This document shows positions 16,185 to 24,605 of a stretch of DNA of 40,075 nucleotides, piece by piece. The DNA comes from UBA1046 sp964624395 (lineage in GTDB: Bacteria > Bacillota > Clostridia > Saccharofermentanales > DTU023), in NCBI GenBank assembly GCA_964624395.1, contig CAZUWY010000011.1, forward strand, positions 1-40,075, read 5' to 3'. Position numbers and translations under genes: made by a program. Within the stretch, counting starts at the first letter, position 1; every line of letters begins with the position of its first letter. The notes under the pieces are model-generated. The model worked only from the letters and a program-made list of their open reading frames with translations. It did not search any database and was not told the origin of the DNA.

Positions 16185-17048
16185 ATGAAATCAAAGTATG
16201 GTAAAAAAATAAGTAAAATAATTATTTTCTGTCTGGCGGTACTAATCCTTCTAACTGCCTGCTCAGAAAAGCCCTCAGCGGATAAGCTGGCTGAAATCAA
16301 GCAGCGAGGAAAGCTGGTGCTGGGGACATCTCCGGATTTTCCTCCCAATGAATTTTATATTCTCGATCAAAATAATAAAAAGCAAATTGTCGGCAGTGAC
16401 ATATCTCTTGGTCAGGCGATTGCAGATAAGATCGGCGTCAAGCTGGAGATCAAAGCGACAGACTTTGACGGCGTGCTAGCAAATATTCAGGCCGGTCAGG
16501 TGGATCTTGGCATTTCCGGTTTTGCCGCCACTGAGGCGAGAAAAGAGGTCATGCAGTTTTCAAGCGGCTATCAGCGCTCAACATCTTCTGGCTACCAGGG
16601 GATTTTGACCAATCATCAGGTTGCCGGCAAGTACAAGGATCTACAAGCTTTTAAATCAGCCGAGCTAAGACTTGGAGCACAGCGAGCTTCTATTCAGTAT
16701 GAAATGGCTTTGAAACTGACCAAGGAAAGCAATATCAAGCAGCTGGCCACAATGGACGCACTTGCGCTGGCTCTCGATGCAGGAGATATCGATGCTGTGG
16801 TAGTGGCTCAGGAATCGGTGGAGCCCTTGCTTAAAACCTTCACAGACTTTGTCATCTTGCCTAAGTCAGGTTTTGATCTTGACCCGGAGCAGATGTATTC
16901 AACCAGCGTTATCGGTTTTCCTCTGGGAGAGGAATATCAAGCTTTGATCGAGCTTTGCAATGAGGTGATTGAGGAGGCCAGAGAATCAGGCCTGCTTGAT
17001 TCCTGGGTCCAAGAAGCCAAAGAACTGCGCGACCTGCAGATAGATTAG
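16185..17048 (+). CDS. Amino-acid-binding lipoprotein of the ABC transporter
   Basis: A 287-residue family 3 solute-binding protein. A lysine-rich start, a hydrophobic segment and lipobox LTAC give a lipid anchor near residue 25. The mature part starts with the characteristic GKLVLGTSPDFPPNEFY, then GSDISLGQAIADKIG and DGVLANIQAGQVDLGISGF. It captures an amino acid outside the cell and delivers it to the permease. I start at the ATG at 16185, with AAAGGA nine to ten bases upstream. An in-frame TTG six codons earlier sits next to that same site and is rejected. The downstream amidohydrolase suggests the ligand may be an amino-acid conjugate (inference). Confidence 0.92.
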   Translation: MKSKYGKKISKIIIFCLAVLILLTACSEKPSADKLAEIKQRGKLVLGTSPDFPPNEFYILDQNNKKQIVGSDISLGQAIADKIGVKLEIKATDFDGVLANIQAGQVDLGISGFAATEARKEVMQFSSGYQRSTSSGYQGILTNHQVAGKYKDLQAFKSAELRLGAQRASIQYEMALKLTKESNIKQLATMDALALALDAGDIDAVVVAQESVEPLLKTFTDFVILPKSGFDLDPEQMYSTSVIGFPLGEEYQALIELCNEVIEEARESGLLDSWVQEAKELRDLQID

Positions 17049-17074
17049 ATTAATTAAGAATAAAGGGAATTGTT

Positions 17075-18283
17075 ATGAAAAAATACTCGACAACTGAAGA
17101 GCAAAACCGCCTGCAAATCACAGAGGAAGTGAATAAATATGCAAAAGAGCTGGAAGAAATTGTAAAAGCACTTTACCTGCGGCCAGAAATTGGCGGTGAG
17201 GAGTATTTTGCTCATGATCTTCTTTCTTCCTGGCTGGAAGACAATGCTTTTGAGCTGAAACGAAATCTAGTCATGCCAACCGGATTTTCAGCCAGTTACG
17301 GCAAAGAGGGTTCAGGACCTGTCATTGCCTTTCCAGCTGAATATGACGCTCTACCTGACATAGGTCACGGCTGTGGACATAATCTTTTTGGTGCCATCAG
17401 CCTTTTGGCTGCTAAAGCCTTGCAAAAGACAATAGATCAAGTAGGCGGGCAGGTGTTGGTGGTGGGTACTCCGGCAGAGGAGAATTTTGGCGGCAAAATC
17501 AAGATGGCAGATGCGGGTGTTTTTGCGGATGTCAGCGCCGCCCTGATGATTCATCCCAGCAATAAAAATGGATTGGGTGGGGCTTCTTTGGCCTTAAATC
17601 CGATCAAATTTGAGTTCTTCGGCAAGAATGCTCATGCCTGCCATGCCCATGAGGGCGCATCCGCGCTCGATGCAGCCGTACTGGCCTTTACTAGTATCAA
17701 TTTTCAAAGACAATATCTAAAAGAAAACTGTTATATTCACGGCATTATCAAAGAAGGGGGCAAGGCCGCTAATGTTATTCCAGCCTATGCAGCGCTTGAG
17801 TATTATTTCCGCGCTCCGAAAATGGCAACAGCGCTGGCTATGAGCAAAGAGGCCATAAGAAGGGCAGAGGCTGCAGCTCTTTCCAGCGGCTGTAAACTGG
17901 AGCATTCTATATTTGAATGCCCTTATGGCGAGACTTTGGTCAATGAAAAACTGGCCTTGCTGCTGCAGGAGGAATTTTTGCAATTGGGCCTGGAGAATAT
18001 TGAAGCAGTTAATCTAACGCCTGCCGGTTCAACAGATGTGGGGGCGGTATCCTATGTTTGCCCGACAATCCACGCCTATATCAAGATTTGTGCAGCAGAT
18101 GTGGCCGGGCATAGCAAGGAGATGGCAGCTGCAACTGTTTCTTCAGCCGGGTTCAAAGCTTTAAGAGATGGAGCAGAAGCTCTGGCTTTAACAGCCAATA
18201 GACTTATGCACAACCCCGCGTTGCTTGAAGACTGCCAGCTGGAGTTTTTAGCCAGAAAAGATCAAGCCCTGAAAATTGATTGA
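17075..18283 (+). CDS. M20 family amidohydrolase/metallopeptidase
   Basis: A 402-residue M20D-like enzyme of the AbgB/ILR1/N-acyl amino-acid amidohydrolase group. Probable metal ligands are C100 and H102 in GHGCGHN, E135/E136 in TPAEENFGG, H160 in MIHPS, and a late histidine in AGHSKEM. A dimerisation insert with NAHACHAHEGASALDA lies at about 185-200. Such enzymes cleave amide bonds of acylated or conjugated amino acids and dipeptides. The substrate is unknown. It is cytoplasmic by sequence, with no signal peptide. It lies 26 bp after the binding protein with AAAGGG before its ATG, so it probably processes what the transporter imports. Confidence 0.85.
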   Translation: MKKYSTTEEQNRLQITEEVNKYAKELEEIVKALYLRPEIGGEEYFAHDLLSSWLEDNAFELKRNLVMPTGFSASYGKEGSGPVIAFPAEYDALPDIGHGCGHNLFGAISLLAAKALQKTIDQVGGQVLVVGTPAEENFGGKIKMADAGVFADVSAALMIHPSNKNGLGGASLALNPIKFEFFGKNAHACHAHEGASALDAAVLAFTSINFQRQYLKENCYIHGIIKEGGKAANVIPAYAALEYYFRAPKMATALAMSKEAIRRAEAAALSSGCKLEHSIFECPYGETLVNEKLALLLQEEFLQLGLENIEAVNLTPAGSTDVGAVSYVCPTIHAYIKICAADVAGHSKEMAAATVSSAGFKALRDGAEALALTANRLMHNPALLEDCQLEFLARKDQALKID

Positions 18284-18309
18284 TTAATTCAAAATTGATT
18301 GATTCATTC
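18272..18309. repeat. 19-bp tandem duplication across two convergent stop codons
   Basis: AAAATTGATTGATTAATTC (18272-18290) is repeated at 18291-18309 with one change. The first unit holds the amidohydrolase stop codon. The second holds the lplA stop on the opposite strand. Confidence 0.85.
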
Positions 18310-19287
18310 AGGGAAGATACAAGACAAGAACTCTTCTTGAGAGATATTTCCCAGGTGCAGATGCAAAGGCTGCTTTAAAAGGGCTGCAGCCAGCAAAGCG
18401 CGATCATATTTTAATCCCAGCAGGGCTTTTTCAAGTCCTGCAATCGGGATTAGGCCTAAAAAGTCTCCACTGATTCTGGAGGCTTTAATTATGCCCTTTT
18501 CAATCTGCAAACCGATTTCAATTTTGCCAGCAGGAAAACGCTTGCTGTTGCTGAAAGTGAAAGTGGGATTATTTCCGTGATTCCACTCCCAGCTGGCATA
18601 TTTGCTTTGGGCCAGATCAGAAATTTCGGCCAGCTGCCTGCTTGTCATTTCAATCTTTTCCATCGCCGGCAGGGCCAGCAAAAGATCCTGCCAGAATTCA
18701 AATGTACTTTGATCCCTTGTTAAAATGTCTTTAATATTGCCGACCCGGCTGCGCACTGACTTGACTCCTTTTGCCTTAAGTTTTGTCGGGTCGACGGTCA
18801 GAACTTTCTCTAAAACTCTAAGGTCAGTGTCATAAAGCAAAGTGCCGTGATGGAGCAGGCGATTTTTGTAAAGTCTTTGTGCGGTGCCGGATATTTTACT
18901 GCCGGCCAGGACAATATCGTTTCTGCCCTCTACTTTGGCTTCGATGCCCATTTTGTTCAAAGCCTGCAATAAAGGAGCTGCTGCCACTTCAAGATCGATT
19001 GCGGCCAGAGAATCTGCCTTGCTGATGAAGGAGTAATTGAGATTGCCCAGATCATGGTAAACCGCTCCACCGCCGGTGGTACGGCGCACCAGATCAATTC
19101 CTAGGCGCTCAGCCTCCAAACTGTTGATCTCGCTTAAAGCATTTTGATAGCGGCCAATAATCACGGCGTTTTTGTTTTGCCACAAAAGCATGATCTGGGG
19201 ATAATGGCAGAGATTTTTCAGACAGTATTCTTCAAAAGCGAGGTTATACTGAGGACTGTTTGAGTGGGTTTCTAGATATACATACAT
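18304..19287 (-). CDS. lplA: Lipoate-protein ligase A
   Basis: A 327-residue enzyme that activates free lipoate with ATP and attaches it to lipoyl domains. The N-terminal catalytic domain has YNLAFEEYCL, VIIGRYQNALSEIN, the RRTTGGGAVYHDLGNLNYSF lipoate-binding segment, and the lysine of GSKISGTAQR. The C-terminal accessory domain with KRFPAGKIEIGLQIEKG is present, so this is the full two-domain form. No lipoylated protein is encoded in the window; glycine cleavage GcvH or a 2-oxoacid dehydrogenase elsewhere would be its target. The ATG follows GAGGAAG. A TTGTCA-N17-TAAAAT promoter lies about 76 bases upstream. Confidence 0.95.
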   Translation of the reverse strand: MYVYLETHSNSPQYNLAFEEYCLKNLCHYPQIMLLWQNKNAVIIGRYQNALSEINSLEAERLGIDLVRRTTGGGAVYHDLGNLNYSFISKADSLAAIDLEVAAAPLLQALNKMGIEAKVEGRNDIVLAGSKISGTAQRLYKNRLLHHGTLLYDTDLRVLEKVLTVDPTKLKAKGVKSVRSRVGNIKDILTRDQSTFEFWQDLLLALPAMEKIEMTSRQLAEISDLAQSKYASWEWNHGNNPTFTFSNSKRFPAGKIEIGLQIEKGIIKASRISGDFLGLIPIAGLEKALLGLKYDRALLAAALLKQPLHLHLGNISQEEFLSCIFPE

Positions 19288-19580
19288 GTATTTTTACTTC
19301 CTCATTCTCTGGCTTTTTTCGAGAGAAAAGATAAAGCTAGCGGCAAGTTGGTAAATTTTCTATTTTTTGATTTTATTAATAATATCTTTGTTTGACAACG
19401 GCCGGTATAAAAATCGGGAAGTTATAACTTTTATGTTTTTTTACGGTTTTTACCTCAAAAGCCATTTTAATCCTGCTAAAAGTGAGACTGATTTGTCTTT
19501 AGCTAATGAAAGATACAGCTGTTTAATTGGGTCCACTGTAACTTAATTGAGAAATCAAATAAGTTTAAAGCTGTCTGAAA
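19288..19580. other. AT-rich intergenic region upstream of lplA
   Basis: No gene is supported here. On the minus strand it holds the lplA promoter (-10 TAAAAT at 19370-19375, -35 TTGTCA at 19393-19398). Just beyond is a perfect palindrome AAGTTATAACTT (19419-19430). TTAGCTAA lies at 19499-19506. I recognise no riboswitch. Confidence 0.6.
19370..19398 (-). promoter_or_regulatory. lplA promoter
   Basis: Read on the minus strand: TTGTCA (19393-19398), a 17-base spacer and TAAAAT (19370-19375). Confidence 0.65.
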
Positions 19581-19614
19581 AGAGTAAAAGCCTGTAAAAA
19601 CAGGCTTTTGCTCT
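19581..19614 (-). terminator. Terminator downstream of tRNA-Leu
   Basis: A 15-bp stem, 19581-19595 with 19600-19614, has one G-U pair and a four-base loop. On the minus strand a T-rich stretch continues past the stem. It lies 23 bases beyond the tRNA 3' end. Confidence 0.75.
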
Positions 19615-19636
19615 TTACGTTTCGTGTCATTGCAAA

Positions 19637-19719
19637 TGGTGCGGACAACAGGAGTCGAACCTGCATGCTTTCGCACTGGAACCTAAATCCAGCGTGTCTG
19701 CCAATTCCACCATGTCCGC
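19637..19719 (-). tRNA. tRNA-Leu (anticodon UAG)
   Basis: On the minus strand the acceptor GCGGACA pairs with TGTCCGC, followed by discriminator A and an encoded CCA. The anticodon stem CTGGA/TCCAG encloses loop TTTAGGT with anticodon TAG, reading CUN leucine codons. A short third arm (TGC-GAAA-GCA) marks a class II tRNA. The T loop is TTCGACT. Total length with CCA is 83 bases. Confidence 0.95.
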
Positions 19720-19727
19720 GTGTCAGC

Positions 19728-19756
19728 ATTATAGCCTTTGCCCTTTTTAAGGGCAA
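19728..19756 (-). promoter_or_regulatory. tRNA-Leu promoter containing an inverted repeat
   Basis: Read on the minus strand: TTGCCC (19751-19756), a 17-base spacer and TATAAT (19728-19733), with start near the tRNA 5' end. The -35 and half the spacer form TTGCCCTT-AAA-AAGGGCAA (19738-19756). Confidence 0.75.
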
Positions 19757-19777
19757 GGGGGCAATAAAAAAAAGTAT

Positions 19778-19805
19778 TTGCAATTATCGTAACATTTGTT
19801 ATTAT
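19778..19805 (+). promoter_or_regulatory. Promoter of the Crp/Fnr regulator
   Basis: TTGCAA (19778-19783), a 16-base spacer and TATTAT (19800-19805) lie 30 bases before the ATG. It is divergent from the tRNA-Leu promoter. Confidence 0.6.
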
Positions 19806-19835
19806 TTAAGGACTAGCGTAATCAAGAGGAAACAA

Positions 19836-20567
19836 ATGAAAAAAATCTGTGAAATATTAGCCAATACATTATTGTTCAGAGGGCTGACTCATGAGCTCTA
19901 TCACGATTATTGCGAGAGTTCAAATGTGCGCACGATATCTAAAGGCGAGGTAATAGTCAATGACGGCGATCCTTGCAACGGCGTTTATGTAATTGTTGAA
20001 GGCCAGATAGCAATGCAAAAATATGCCAGTTCCGGTGAATTCACTACGCTCGACCTCTTGGGGCCGGGAGATGTTTTTGGCGAACAGCTTATTTTTGGCA
20101 CAATAAAAACTTTTGATACAACTCTTGAAGCAGTGATAAGTTCTAAGATAATTTTTGTCTCACGGGAAAATCTTCTCAATATGATTTCCCGCAGCCCTAA
20201 GTTGCTGCACAATTATCTGCAGGTACTGTCTGACCGCATTCGCTCCCAGGAAAAGAGAATCAATCTTCTTTCGCAAAAGAGCCTGCGCCAGAAAATTTCC
20301 GCCTATCTGCTTAATCTGTTGCATGATCAGCTGGAAAAAGAAGGGGATACTCTGGAGTCAGCGGCCCAGGTTGTTTCAACTCATGCTGTGGAGCTGCCTG
20401 TTTCCAAAGAGGTGGTATCCAGACTTCTGGCTATGCCGAGGCCATCTTTTTCCCGCGAACTGATCAGTATGGAAAAAGATGGCTTGATCAAAGTAAATGG
20501 CCGGGTAATCTGGCTGACCCATATTGAAGCGCTGACTGAAGGTCTTCTCGACATGGATTCTGAATAA
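19836..20567 (+). CDS. Crp/Fnr family transcription regulator
   Basis: A 243-residue regulator. A cyclic-nucleotide-binding-type beta barrel spans about residues 10-120, with GVYVIVEGQIAM and LLGPGDVFGEQL. A dimer helix follows, then a C-terminal winged helix. The HTH reads ELPVSKEVVSRLLAMPRPSFSRELISMEKDGLI (about 186-218). The phosphate-cassette Arg-Ser of CRP is not visible, so cAMP sensing is unlikely. Cysteines are few and lack an FNR cluster pattern. The signal is unknown. The ATG at 19836 has AGAGGA about six bases upstream. Upstream in-frame codons run through the tRNA-Leu gene and are not coding. It precedes fhs by 72 bp. Confidence 0.9.
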   Translation: MKKICEILANTLLFRGLTHELYHDYCESSNVRTISKGEVIVNDGDPCNGVYVIVEGQIAMQKYASSGEFTTLDLLGPGDVFGEQLIFGTIKTFDTTLEAVISSKIIFVSRENLLNMISRSPKLLHNYLQVLSDRIRSQEKRINLLSQKSLRQKISAYLLNLLHDQLEKEGDTLESAAQVVSTHAVELPVSKEVVSRLLAMPRPSFSRELISMEKDGLIKVNGRVIWLTHIEALTEGLLDMDSE

Positions 20568-20591
20568 GTTAAATCTCCCGATAATCTACTG

Positions 20592-20606
20592 TATAATATT
20601 AGCTAA
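20592..20606 (+). promoter_or_regulatory. fhs -10 element with adjacent TTAGCTAA palindrome
   Basis: TATAAT at 20592-20597 with a weak -35 (TTAAAT, 20569-20574, 17-base spacing). The palindrome TTAGCTAA at 20599-20606 covers the expected transcription start, a good place for a repressor. Confidence 0.5.
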
Positions 20607-20639
20607 ACATTTAATCTTTTTATGAGGGGAGTATTACGC

Positions 20640-22316
20640 ATGTCTTTTAAAACCGATATTCAAATCGCCCAGGAAGCAGATATTCGTCCAGTTTCTGAGA
20701 TAGCAGAAAAATTAGGTCTTAGTGATGAAAGCCTGATCAGCTATGGCAAATATAAAGCAAAAATTGATCTTTACCAGCTCGAACCCAAAAAAGACAATAA
20801 TAAGGGCCGCTTGATTCTCACCACAGCCATAACTCCCACGCCGGCAGGCGAGGGCAAGACCACCGTGACTATCGGTCTGGCTGATGCTCTGACACGTTTA
20901 GGCAAAAAGAGCATCTGTGCGACCCGTGAACCTTCTATGGGGCCTGTTTTCGGGATCAAGGGCGGAGCGGCCGGAGGAGGATATGCTCAGGTGGTGCCCA
21001 TGGAAGATATCAATCTTCATTTCACCGGAGATATGCATGCCATCAGTGCGGCCAACAATCTGCTGGCGGCTCTGCTGGACAATCATATACAACAGGGAAA
21101 TAGTCTCAAGATTGATGGGCGCAAAGTGATCTGGAAGCGTGTAGTGGATATGAATGATCGCCAGCTCCGCTTCATTGTTGGCGGCTTAAACGGTGTAACT
21201 AACGGTGTTCCGCGCGAGGATGGCTTCGACATTACCGTGGCTTCTGAAGTTATGGCAATTTTATGCCTGGCAGATTCCTTGGCTGATCTGAAAAAGAGAC
21301 TGGCAGACATCGTTGTAGCCTACACCTTTGACAATCAGCCGGTGACAGCGGCAGATTTGAAAGCAGAGGGAGCGATGACCGCCCTGCTCAAGGATGCTTT
21401 GAATCCTAATCTGGTCCAGACTTTAGAGGGAACTCCAGCTGTTGTTCACGGCGGACCTTTTGCCAATATTGCACATGGCTGTAATTCTGTGGTCGCCACC
21501 AAATTTGCACTGGATTATGCCGATTATGTGGTGACAGAAGCAGGTTTTGGCGCAGATTTAGGCGCAGAGAAATTTTTGGATATAAAATGCCGGACGGCAA
21601 ATCTCAAACCTGATGCGGTAGTTTTGGTGGCAACCATCAGGGCTCTTAAAATGCACGGCGGCGTCAAAAAAGAAGATCTGGCGGCAGAAAATCTCACCGC
21701 CTTAGAAGAGGGCAGCATTAACTTACTGCAGCATGCAGACAATATCCAAAATGTTTTTGGCTTGCCGGTGGTGGTTGCCCTTAACCGTTTCCACGCTGAC
21801 ACCGAAAAGGAAATTGAACTGATCAAAAATAAATGCCAGCAAGCGGATATTGCGGTCGCTCTGTGTGATGTCTGGGCCAAAGGCGGTGCGGGAGGCCTTG
21901 AGCTTGCCCAGGAAATTATCCGCTTAGTGGAAGAGGAAGCTAATTTTACCTTTGCCTACGAATTGGATGACACGATTGAAAACAAACTCAATGCCATAGC
22001 GCGCAAGATTTATCGCGCCGATCGGGTTGAACTCACACCCAACGCCAGGAAACAGATGCTGCAGCTTAATGAACTGGGCTTTGATCGCCTGCCGATCTGT
22101 ATGGCCAAGACACAGTATTCTTTTTCTGATGATCCATCCTTGCTCGGTGCACCGAGAGATTTTGCCATCACGGTCAGAAATCTGAAGATATCCGCCGGGG
22201 CAGGATTTATTGTTGCTCTAACCGGAGAAGTCATGACTATGCCCGGCCTGCCAAAGCGCCCTTCAGCCGAAAGCATAGATGTATCTTTGGACGGCAAGAT
22301 CTCTGGTTTGTTCTAG
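20640..22316 (+). CDS. fhs: Formate-tetrahydrofolate ligase
   Basis: A 558-residue enzyme that makes 10-formyl-THF from formate, THF and ATP, the entry to the folate one-carbon (Wood-Ljungdahl methyl) branch. It also supplies purine synthesis. Seen: the ATP-binding loop TPTPAGEGKTTVTIGLADAL near residue 63, REPSMGPVFGIKGGAAGGGYAQV, EAGFGADLGAEKF, and the C-terminal GEVMTMPGLPKRPSAE. Length is canonical. The ATG at 20640 follows GAGGGGAG by eight bases; the ATG at 20622 overlaps that site and is rejected. No folD or other one-carbon genes are adjacent. The Crp/Fnr gene upstream may control it (inference). Confidence 0.97.
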   Translation: MSFKTDIQIAQEADIRPVSEIAEKLGLSDESLISYGKYKAKIDLYQLEPKKDNNKGRLILTTAITPTPAGEGKTTVTIGLADALTRLGKKSICATREPSMGPVFGIKGGAAGGGYAQVVPMEDINLHFTGDMHAISAANNLLAALLDNHIQQGNSLKIDGRKVIWKRVVDMNDRQLRFIVGGLNGVTNGVPREDGFDITVASEVMAILCLADSLADLKKRLADIVVAYTFDNQPVTAADLKAEGAMTALLKDALNPNLVQTLEGTPAVVHGGPFANIAHGCNSVVATKFALDYADYVVTEAGFGADLGAEKFLDIKCRTANLKPDAVVLVATIRALKMHGGVKKEDLAAENLTALEEGSINLLQHADNIQNVFGLPVVVALNRFHADTEKEIELIKNKCQQADIAVALCDVWAKGGAGGLELAQEIIRLVEEEANFTFAYELDDTIENKLNAIARKIYRADRVELTPNARKQMLQLNELGFDRLPICMAKTQYSFSDDPSLLGAPRDFAITVRNLKISAGAGFIVALTGEVMTMPGLPKRPSAESIDVSLDGKISGLF

Positions 22317-22389
22317 ATTGCTTTTTCTAGATTCTATCAGCTTGAAGAAGCAGGCAGCAGATCGATGTCTGTGCTGTATTAATAAAGTT

Positions 22390-22420
22390 TTGCAAAAAAA
22401 CCGCAGATATGCTGTATAAT
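22390..22420 (+). promoter_or_regulatory. Promoter of the CdaR-like regulator/ftsEX cluster
   Basis: TTGCAA (22390-22395) and TATAAT (22415-22420) lie 70 bases before the ATG, with a long 19-base spacer. No terminator is seen between fhs and this promoter. Confidence 0.5.
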
Positions 22421-22490
22421 ACGTAGACGCTACATTTTTGTCGCTATCTATAAAAGAAAGGATCAGGCGGAGCAAGCTGAGATTTATTTT

Positions 22491-23591
22491 ATGAATATTA
22501 TTAAAAAAACTATGGCTGATTTTGCAAAATTCCTCGATCGCACTGCCGGTGTGATAGATGATAATGGCCGGATAATCGCCTGCACTGATGAGGAGATGCT
22601 GGGTATGGATAATGCAAATACCGCTGCTGTCCTTAATGCTGACGATACTGTGATGAAGATTGAGGATAAATCCTACAAAAGTCTGAGAGTCAACGGCTAC
22701 TGCCCCTATGTGGTATTTGTTGAGGGCACGGACACTGTTTCTGTCAATTACCTGCAGCTCATCAGCTGCTGCCTGGATTCAACTTTGCGTGAGATCAACG
22801 ATTCTCAGATTGTGGAGACTTTCTTAAAAAATGTGCTACTGGAAAATGAGCTGCCTGGAGATATCCCTCTCAAAGCCAGAGAATATGATCTTGCTTATGC
22901 CAAGCGCAGACTAGTGCTGGTGGTCAAAAACCAATCAGTGGACAGAATGACGCTGACCACTGCCTTGCACAAGAAATTTTCTGCCTGTAAATCGGATTAT
23001 GTTCTGACTTTGGATGAAAATACCATTGCTTTGCTGCTCGACGCTTCAAAAAGTGAAGATATCTCCAGCTATGAAGAGACAGCCAGAGAGATACTTTATC
23101 AATTTGTGGAAATGGAGATCAGCATCCGGATAGGTATTGGCCTGATTACAGATAATCTCAAAGATATTGCTAAATCTTACCGGGAAGCATCGCTTGCTCT
23201 GACTGTGGGCAATATTTTTGAACCCACGTCAGGTGTTATGCGCTACGACAGACTGGGCCTTGGCCGTCTTATCTATCAGCTGCCGCCATCTTTGTGCCAG
23301 ATGTTTTTGCAAGAAGTTTTCAAACCGGGGGCCTATGAGGCTCTGGATCGTGAAACTTTGACGACGATACATAAGTTTTTTGATTACAATTTAAACGGCA
23401 GTGAGACTTCACGCCAGCTCTTCGTTCATCGCAATACTCTGGTTTACAGATTGGACAAAGTGCAAAAGATAACCGGTTTGGATCTGCGCAATTTTGATGA
23501 TGCTGTCTTGTTTAAACTGGCATCTATGGTGAGAAGATATCTGGTGAGAAAAGACAGCTTGAAGCATAATGAGCCTGATCACTGGTGGTAA
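22491..23591 (+). CDS. CdaR/PucR-type transcription regulator
   Basis: A 366-residue protein. Residues about 1-100 look like a sugar-diacid-type sensory region (DRTAGVIDDNGRIIACTD). The middle has a GGDEF-like CdaR segment (SIRIGIGLITDNLKDIAKSYREASLAL). The end is the PucR helix-turn-helix: DYNLNGSETSRQLFVHRNTLVYRLDKV. Such proteins sense small metabolites. A copy preceding ftsE is, as I recall, common in Clostridia, but its ligand there is unknown. The ORF end overlaps the possible ftsE GTG start. No strong ribosome site is seen before the ATG at 22491. Confidence 0.8.
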   Translation: MNIIKKTMADFAKFLDRTAGVIDDNGRIIACTDEEMLGMDNANTAAVLNADDTVMKIEDKSYKSLRVNGYCPYVVFVEGTDTVSVNYLQLISCCLDSTLREINDSQIVETFLKNVLLENELPGDIPLKAREYDLAYAKRRLVLVVKNQSVDRMTLTTALHKKFSACKSDYVLTLDENTIALLLDASKSEDISSYEETAREILYQFVEMEISIRIGIGLITDNLKDIAKSYREASLALTVGNIFEPTSGVMRYDRLGLGRLIYQLPPSLCQMFLQEVFKPGAYEALDRETLTTIHKFFDYNLNGSETSRQLFVHRNTLVYRLDKVQKITGLDLRNFDDAVLFKLASMVRRYLVRKDSLKHNEPDHWW

Positions 23592-23602
23592 CAGCTGATA
23601 TC

Positions 23603-24505
23603 ATGGAAAAAAACAATATTATTGAATTAGTGGACGCCGTCAAAGTTTACAAGGGTGGGGTGTCAGCGCTGGATCGAGTGAGTTTTACCGTTGAACCGGG
23701 TGAATTTGTTTTCGTTGTGGGCGAGAGCGGGGCAGGAAAATCCACTCTCTTTAAGCTTTTAACCTGCGAAGAGAGAGCAAATGCAGGCAAGGTGATGCTT
23801 GATGACTATGATCTATCTGCCATGCCCCGCCGGCTTGTGCCCTTTTTGAGAAGAAAAGTTGGCATGATATTTCAGGATTTTCGCCTGATTAAAGGAAAAA
23901 CTGTATACGAGAATGTTGCTTTTGCTATGGAAATTATCGGCACCAGCCCGGATAAGATCAAAAGACGTGTTCCTTTAGTTCTCTCTCAGGTCGGCCTGCG
24001 CCATAAGATCAAAAGATATCCTGACGAGCTGTCAGGCGGCGAGGCGCAGCGGCTTGGCATCGCCAGAGCTATTGTCAACAGTCCCAGACTGATTTTGGCA
24101 GACGAACCAACCGGCAATCTTGATCCGCATAATGGGGAGGCTATTATGGCTCTGCTTGACTGCATCAATCAGGACGGGACAACAATTATCGCCTGCACCC
24201 ATGATAAAAATCTTGTCGATCGCATGAAAAAAAGAGTTTTGGAATTTGACAATGGAAAACTGATCGGAGATGCCAGACATTCCGGTTACTCCCCGTCTTT
24301 GTCCTGTGTCAGACCAGAAGATAAATCCTTGCCCGCAGCTGATTTTAGCTGGTCGGCCAGCGATTACAATTATGATCTGGAGCAAGAGCTTTTGCGCCAC
24401 AAAAGAACTGATTTTGCTAAGATTCCGGAAGTTGAAGATATGCAGAAAACTATAGAAGAATCACACGAAAGAAGATTGATCAGGAGAAGGCAGAGAAACG
24501 ATTAA
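23603..24505 (+). CDS. ftsE: Cell-division ATP-binding protein FtsE with C-terminal extension
   Basis: The ATPase of FtsEX, which energises septal peptidoglycan hydrolysis. Walker A is GESGAGKST at about 40-48, the signature is LSGGEAQRLGIARA, Walker B is LILADEPTGNLD, and the switch histidine is in CTHDKN. FtsE normally ends near residue 225. This one has about 75 more residues, rich in Ser, Asp, Arg and Lys and ending RRLIRRRQRND, with no recognised domain. I start at the ATG at 23603. An in-frame GTG at 23585 overlaps the preceding gene and would add six residues. Neither start has a strong ribosome site, so coupling to the upstream gene is likely. Confidence 0.92.
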   Translation: MEKNNIIELVDAVKVYKGGVSALDRVSFTVEPGEFVFVVGESGAGKSTLFKLLTCEERANAGKVMLDDYDLSAMPRRLVPFLRRKVGMIFQDFRLIKGKTVYENVAFAMEIIGTSPDKIKRRVPLVLSQVGLRHKIKRYPDELSGGEAQRLGIARAIVNSPRLILADEPTGNLDPHNGEAIMALLDCINQDGTTIIACTHDKNLVDRMKKRVLEFDNGKLIGDARHSGYSPSLSCVRPEDKSLPAADFSWSASDYNYDLEQELLRHKRTDFAKIPEVEDMQKTIEESHERRLIRRRQRND

Positions 24506-24605
24506 AGATGTCACGGCAGGAAATAAAAAAGGTCGAAACTGTTTTTTCTGCGGGCATAATCTGTCAAAGTAAGGATTATTTTTAAGATTATCAACGGAAT
24601 TATTT

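Noticed and set aside
19608..19835. In-frame N-terminal extension of the Crp/Fnr gene
   Set aside because: It runs antisense through tRNA-Leu and past the gene's own promoter. The ATG at 19836 has a good ribosome site.
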